The position numbers and the translations under genes are program-made. The notes beneath the pieces are model-generated. The model was not told the origin of the DNA and made no database searches. It worked only from the letters and a program-made list of their open reading frames with translations. Positions 61,895 to 64,000 of a DNA stretch of 64,000 nt are shown here, one piece after another. Positions within the stretch are counted from its first letter, which is position 1, and the number at the start of each line of letters is the position of its first letter. The DNA comes from Hydrogenoanaerobacterium saccharovorans (GTDB lineage: Bacteria > Bacillota > Clostridia > Oscillospirales > Ruminococcaceae). The DNA is taken from assembly GCF_016901815.1 (NCBI RefSeq), contig NZ_JACSNR010000008.1, positions 62,001 through 126,000 of the forward strand, written 5' to 3'.

Positions 61895-63073
61895 TTATCG
61901 CTCCGGATATGTAAACATGGTCTCCACCTTGGAGAGGGCATCCGCCAGAAGAGCTTCCTCATCCAGCGACTGTTCTGCCCGCAGCACGTCCCGCAGCTTG
62001 GGCTTGGTACGGGGGTGACGGGGTGTAAACACAGTACAGCAGTCCTCATAGGGGAGAATCGAAGTCTCAAAGGTGCCGATCTTCCGGGAGATGGCAATGA
62101 TCTCATTCTTGTCCATGCCGATCACCGGACGCAGCACCGGCAGTTCACAGGCCACATCGGTACAGCCCAGAGCATAGAGGGTCTGGCTGGCAACCTGTGC
62201 CACACTCTCACCGGTGATCAGGGCGCCGCAGCCATTTTCCCGGGCCAGACGCTCGGCAATCTTCATCATATACCGGCGCATGATGATGGTGAAGTATTCC
62301 TCGGGGCACTTGTCCCGGATCTCCTCCTGCACATGGGTGAAGTTCACCACATGCAGCTTGATGCGTCCGGCATATTCACACACCTCCCGGCACAGGGAGA
62401 TGACCTTCTGCTTGGCATATTCACTGGTGTAGGGCGGAGCGGCAAAGTGAATGGCCTCGATTTCCAGGCCGCGCTTTGCCATCATGTAGCCCGCTACCGG
62501 GCTGTCGATGCCGCCGGATACCAGCAGCATGGCCTTGCCGCTGGAGCCCACCGGCATACCGCCGGCGCCGTCCAGCTGGGGGCCATGGATATAGGCTGCC
62601 TGATCCCGGATCTCCACAAAGATCACCAGATCGGGCTCATGCACATCCACCCGCAGATTGGAGAACCGGGAGAGCAGGTATCCGCCCACTTCCGCGGCGA
62701 TCTCCGGGGACTTGAGGGGGAACTTCTTGTCCGACCGCTTGGCCTCTACCTTAAAGGTGCGGATTTTCCGCAGTTCTCTTCCCAGATATTCCTCGGCGGC
62801 GGCACAGATGGTGTCCATATCCTTTTCCACCACACAGGCACGGCTCAGCTTGGAAAAGCCGAATACATGCTGGAGGGTCTCCACGGCATCGTCCATATCG
62901 ATGTCCTCGGAGAGGGGTTCGGCATACATGGTCGACTGGGCCCGGGTGAACCGGAAGCTGCCGATGTCCCGGAGCCGGAACTTGCAGTTCTTGACCAGAC
63001 GGTCTTCAAAGGTGCTGCGGTTGAGTCCCTTGAGGGCGATCTCCCCCGCCTTGAGCAGGATTATTTCTTTCAT
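61895..63073 (-). CDS. thiI: tRNA 4-thiouridine sulfurtransferase ThiI
   Basis: 392 aa. N-terminal ferredoxin-like and THUMP domain (about 1-165), then the PP-loop ATPase SGGIDSPVAGYMMAKRG. The PEEYFTIIMRRYMMKIAERL and GALITGESVAQVASQT segments are typical. No C-terminal rhodanese domain, as usual in Firmicutes. It adds sulfur to U8 of tRNA with sulfur from the cysteine desulfurase encoded just upstream (29 nt). Confidence 0.96.
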   Translation of the reverse strand: MKEIILLKAGEIALKGLNRSTFEDRLVKNCKFRLRDIGSFRFTRAQSTMYAEPLSEDIDMDDAVETLQHVFGFSKLSRACVVEKDMDTICAAAEEYLGRELRKIRTFKVEAKRSDKKFPLKSPEIAAEVGGYLLSRFSNLRVDVHEPDLVIFVEIRDQAAYIHGPQLDGAGGMPVGSSGKAMLLVSGGIDSPVAGYMMAKRGLEIEAIHFAAPPYTSEYAKQKVISLCREVCEYAGRIKLHVVNFTHVQEEIRDKCPEEYFTIIMRRYMMKIAERLARENGCGALITGESVAQVASQTLYALGCTDVACELPVLRPVIGMDKNEIIAISRKIGTFETSILPYEDCCTVFTPRHPRTKPKLRDVLRAEQSLDEEALLADALSKVETMFTYPER

Positions 63074-63102
63074 ATCGTACTGTTACCTCGTTATGATTGG
63101 AT

Positions 63103-64000
63103 TTAGGAACGGGCCCGGGCCAGGGTATCCAGTCCCAGCCGGAGCTTTTCCAGGAAGGCGTCAATATCCGCCTCGGTGTTCTGGGCATTGAAGCTCAGCC
63201 GGATGGCTGAGTCGATGCGGCGGTGGGAAAGTCCCATGGCATCCAGCACATGGCTGGCTGCGCCCTTGCCGCAGGCAGAGGCATTGGAAACATAGATGCC
63301 ATACTGTTCCAGATGATGGAGCATGGTCTCGGACCGGATGCCTTCTGCCGAGAAGTTGAGAATATAGGGGAAGGCATGTTCCGGGGAGTTGAGCACAATG
63401 CCGGGAATGGCACTGAGCTTTTCCCGGGCATAGGCCTGCAGCCGGGTGACGGTTTCCCAGTCCTGCCTGATGGTCTCAGCCCGCAGCTTTGCCGCATAGC
63501 CCATACCGCAGGCCAGGGGCAGGCTCTCGGTGCCGGGACGCAGGCCGTTCTGCTGGGCGCCGCCATAGATAATCGGGTCAATGCGGGTGCCCTTCTTCAC
63601 ATAGAGGGCGCCGATGCCCTTGGGGGCATGGATCTTGTGTCCGCTCATGGACACAAGGTCGATGGGCAGCTTTTCCACCTTCAGGGGCAGCTTGCCATAG
63701 GCCTGTACCGCATCGCAGTGGATGGTGGCATTGGGCGCGATGCGCCGTACCTCCTCAGCGATCTCCTCATAGGGCAGCATGGTGCCCACCTCGTTGTTCA
63801 CCAGCATGAAGCTCACCAGAATGGTATCCGGGGTCACCTGGGAGAGGAAATCCTCCGCCGAGATGATGCCATGCTCGTCCGGCTTGACAAACACCGGCTC
63901 AAAGCCCTCTTCCCCCAGACGCTTCATCGGCTCCAGAATGGAGGAGTGCTCAAAGGCGGTGGTGACCATCCGCTTGCCCCGGCGGCGCTTGGCACGGGCT
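63103..64000 (-). CDS. Cysteine desulfurase (NifS/IscS type), 5' end beyond the window
   Basis: About 299 codons visible; the start lies right of 64000. Seen: VTTAFEHSSILEPM, NNEVGTMLPYEEIAEEVRRI, HCDAVQAYGKL, the PLP Lys in VSMSGHKIHAPKG, GTESLPLACGMG and the catalytic Cys in NASACGKGA. The small loop around the Cys fits the NifS/IscS type I class that pairs with ThiI. Provides persulfide sulfur to ThiI for tRNA thiolation. Confidence 0.93.
   Translation of the reverse strand, partial: ARAKRRRGKRMVTTAFEHSSILEPMKRLGEEGFEPVFVKPDEHGIISAEDFLSQVTPDTILVSFMLVNNEVGTMLPYEEIAEEVRRIAPNATIHCDAVQAYGKLPLKVEKLPIDLVSMSGHKIHAPKGIGALYVKKGTRIDPIIYGGAQQNGLRPGTESLPLACGMGYAAKLRAETIRQDWETVTRLQAYAREKLSAIPGIVLNSPEHAFPYILNFSAEGIRSETMLHHLEQYGIYVSNASACGKGAASHVLDAMGLSHRRIDSAIRLSFNAQNTEADIDAFLEKLRLGLDTLARARS

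Noticed and set aside
61346-63106. 586-codon frame antisense to thiI and the sortase fusion
   Set aside because: The minus strand encodes clear ThiI and sortase-fusion motifs; the plus-strand product has none.

Overview
The window looks like chromosome of a strictly anaerobic gut Firmicute of the class Clostridia, most likely Oscillospiraceae-like. This is inferred from the [FeFe]-hydrogenase/rubrerythrin oxidative-stress gene, the class B sortase joined to a SpoIID domain, serine-rich surface proteins, AGGAGG-type ribosome binding sites, and a GC-rich coding style with a strong preference for GC-ending codons. The first 8.7 kb is clearly more AT-rich than the rest.

Left end (1-11.9 kb): a defence island read leftwards. 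dptF-dptG-dptH, the restriction half of the DNA phosphorothioation (Dnd) system, fills 1-8.3 kb, and dptH runs off the left edge. A GC-rich two-gene unit follows: an SF2 helicase with a C-terminal HNH nuclease, overlapped by a 179-aa partner of unknown family. At 11822-11866 lies the 3' part of a tRNA-Pro(UGG) gene without its 5' half, followed by a terminator. This is what the far end of an element integrated into tRNA-Pro looks like. It places the island to the left and predicts an intact tRNA-Pro beyond the window.

11.9-14.2 kb is a scrap zone: pieces of a YfcC-type transporter, a transglutaminase-like protein and a HipA-like kinase are joined end to end. 14.2-21.4 kb holds a PerR-type regulator with its own operator and a translationally coupled hydrogenase-rubredoxin-rubrerythrin fusion, then an SGNH hydrolase, an atypical peptide deformylase and small housekeeping or unknown genes.

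22-30 kb is a six-gene peptide-uptake operon (two permeases, binding lipoprotein, two ATPases) ending in a cytoplasmic gamma-glutamyltransferase. One ATPase carries a coiled-coil insertion of about 200 residues. 32-38.4 kb is a leftward molybdoenzyme locus: FAD/NAD oxidoreductase, molybdopterin oxidoreductase, four-cluster ferredoxin, then a probable Moco riboswitch plus terminator in front of an ECF S-component, a small molybdopterin-domain-like protein and a kinase-MobA fusion.

38.6-55 kb is mainly cell envelope: PIG-L deacetylase, GT2-GtrA fusion, phosphodiester glycosidase, a beta-lactamase-fold serine hydrolase, CapA, two further glycosyltransferases, a YfhO-like membrane protein and a serine-rich surface protein. 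It is interrupted by intergenic repeats, tRNA-Tyr, tRNA-Thr, a truncated AEC transporter and a MarR regulator.

55-64 kb contains a tandem 111-bp repeat, a YfbR-like nucleotidase, mnmE, mutY, a four-part membrane protein (CinA/MoaB-like domain, membrane segment, sortase B, poly-serine, SpoIID), thiI and a cysteine desulfurase cut by the right edge. The last two form the usual tRNA 4-thiouridine pair.
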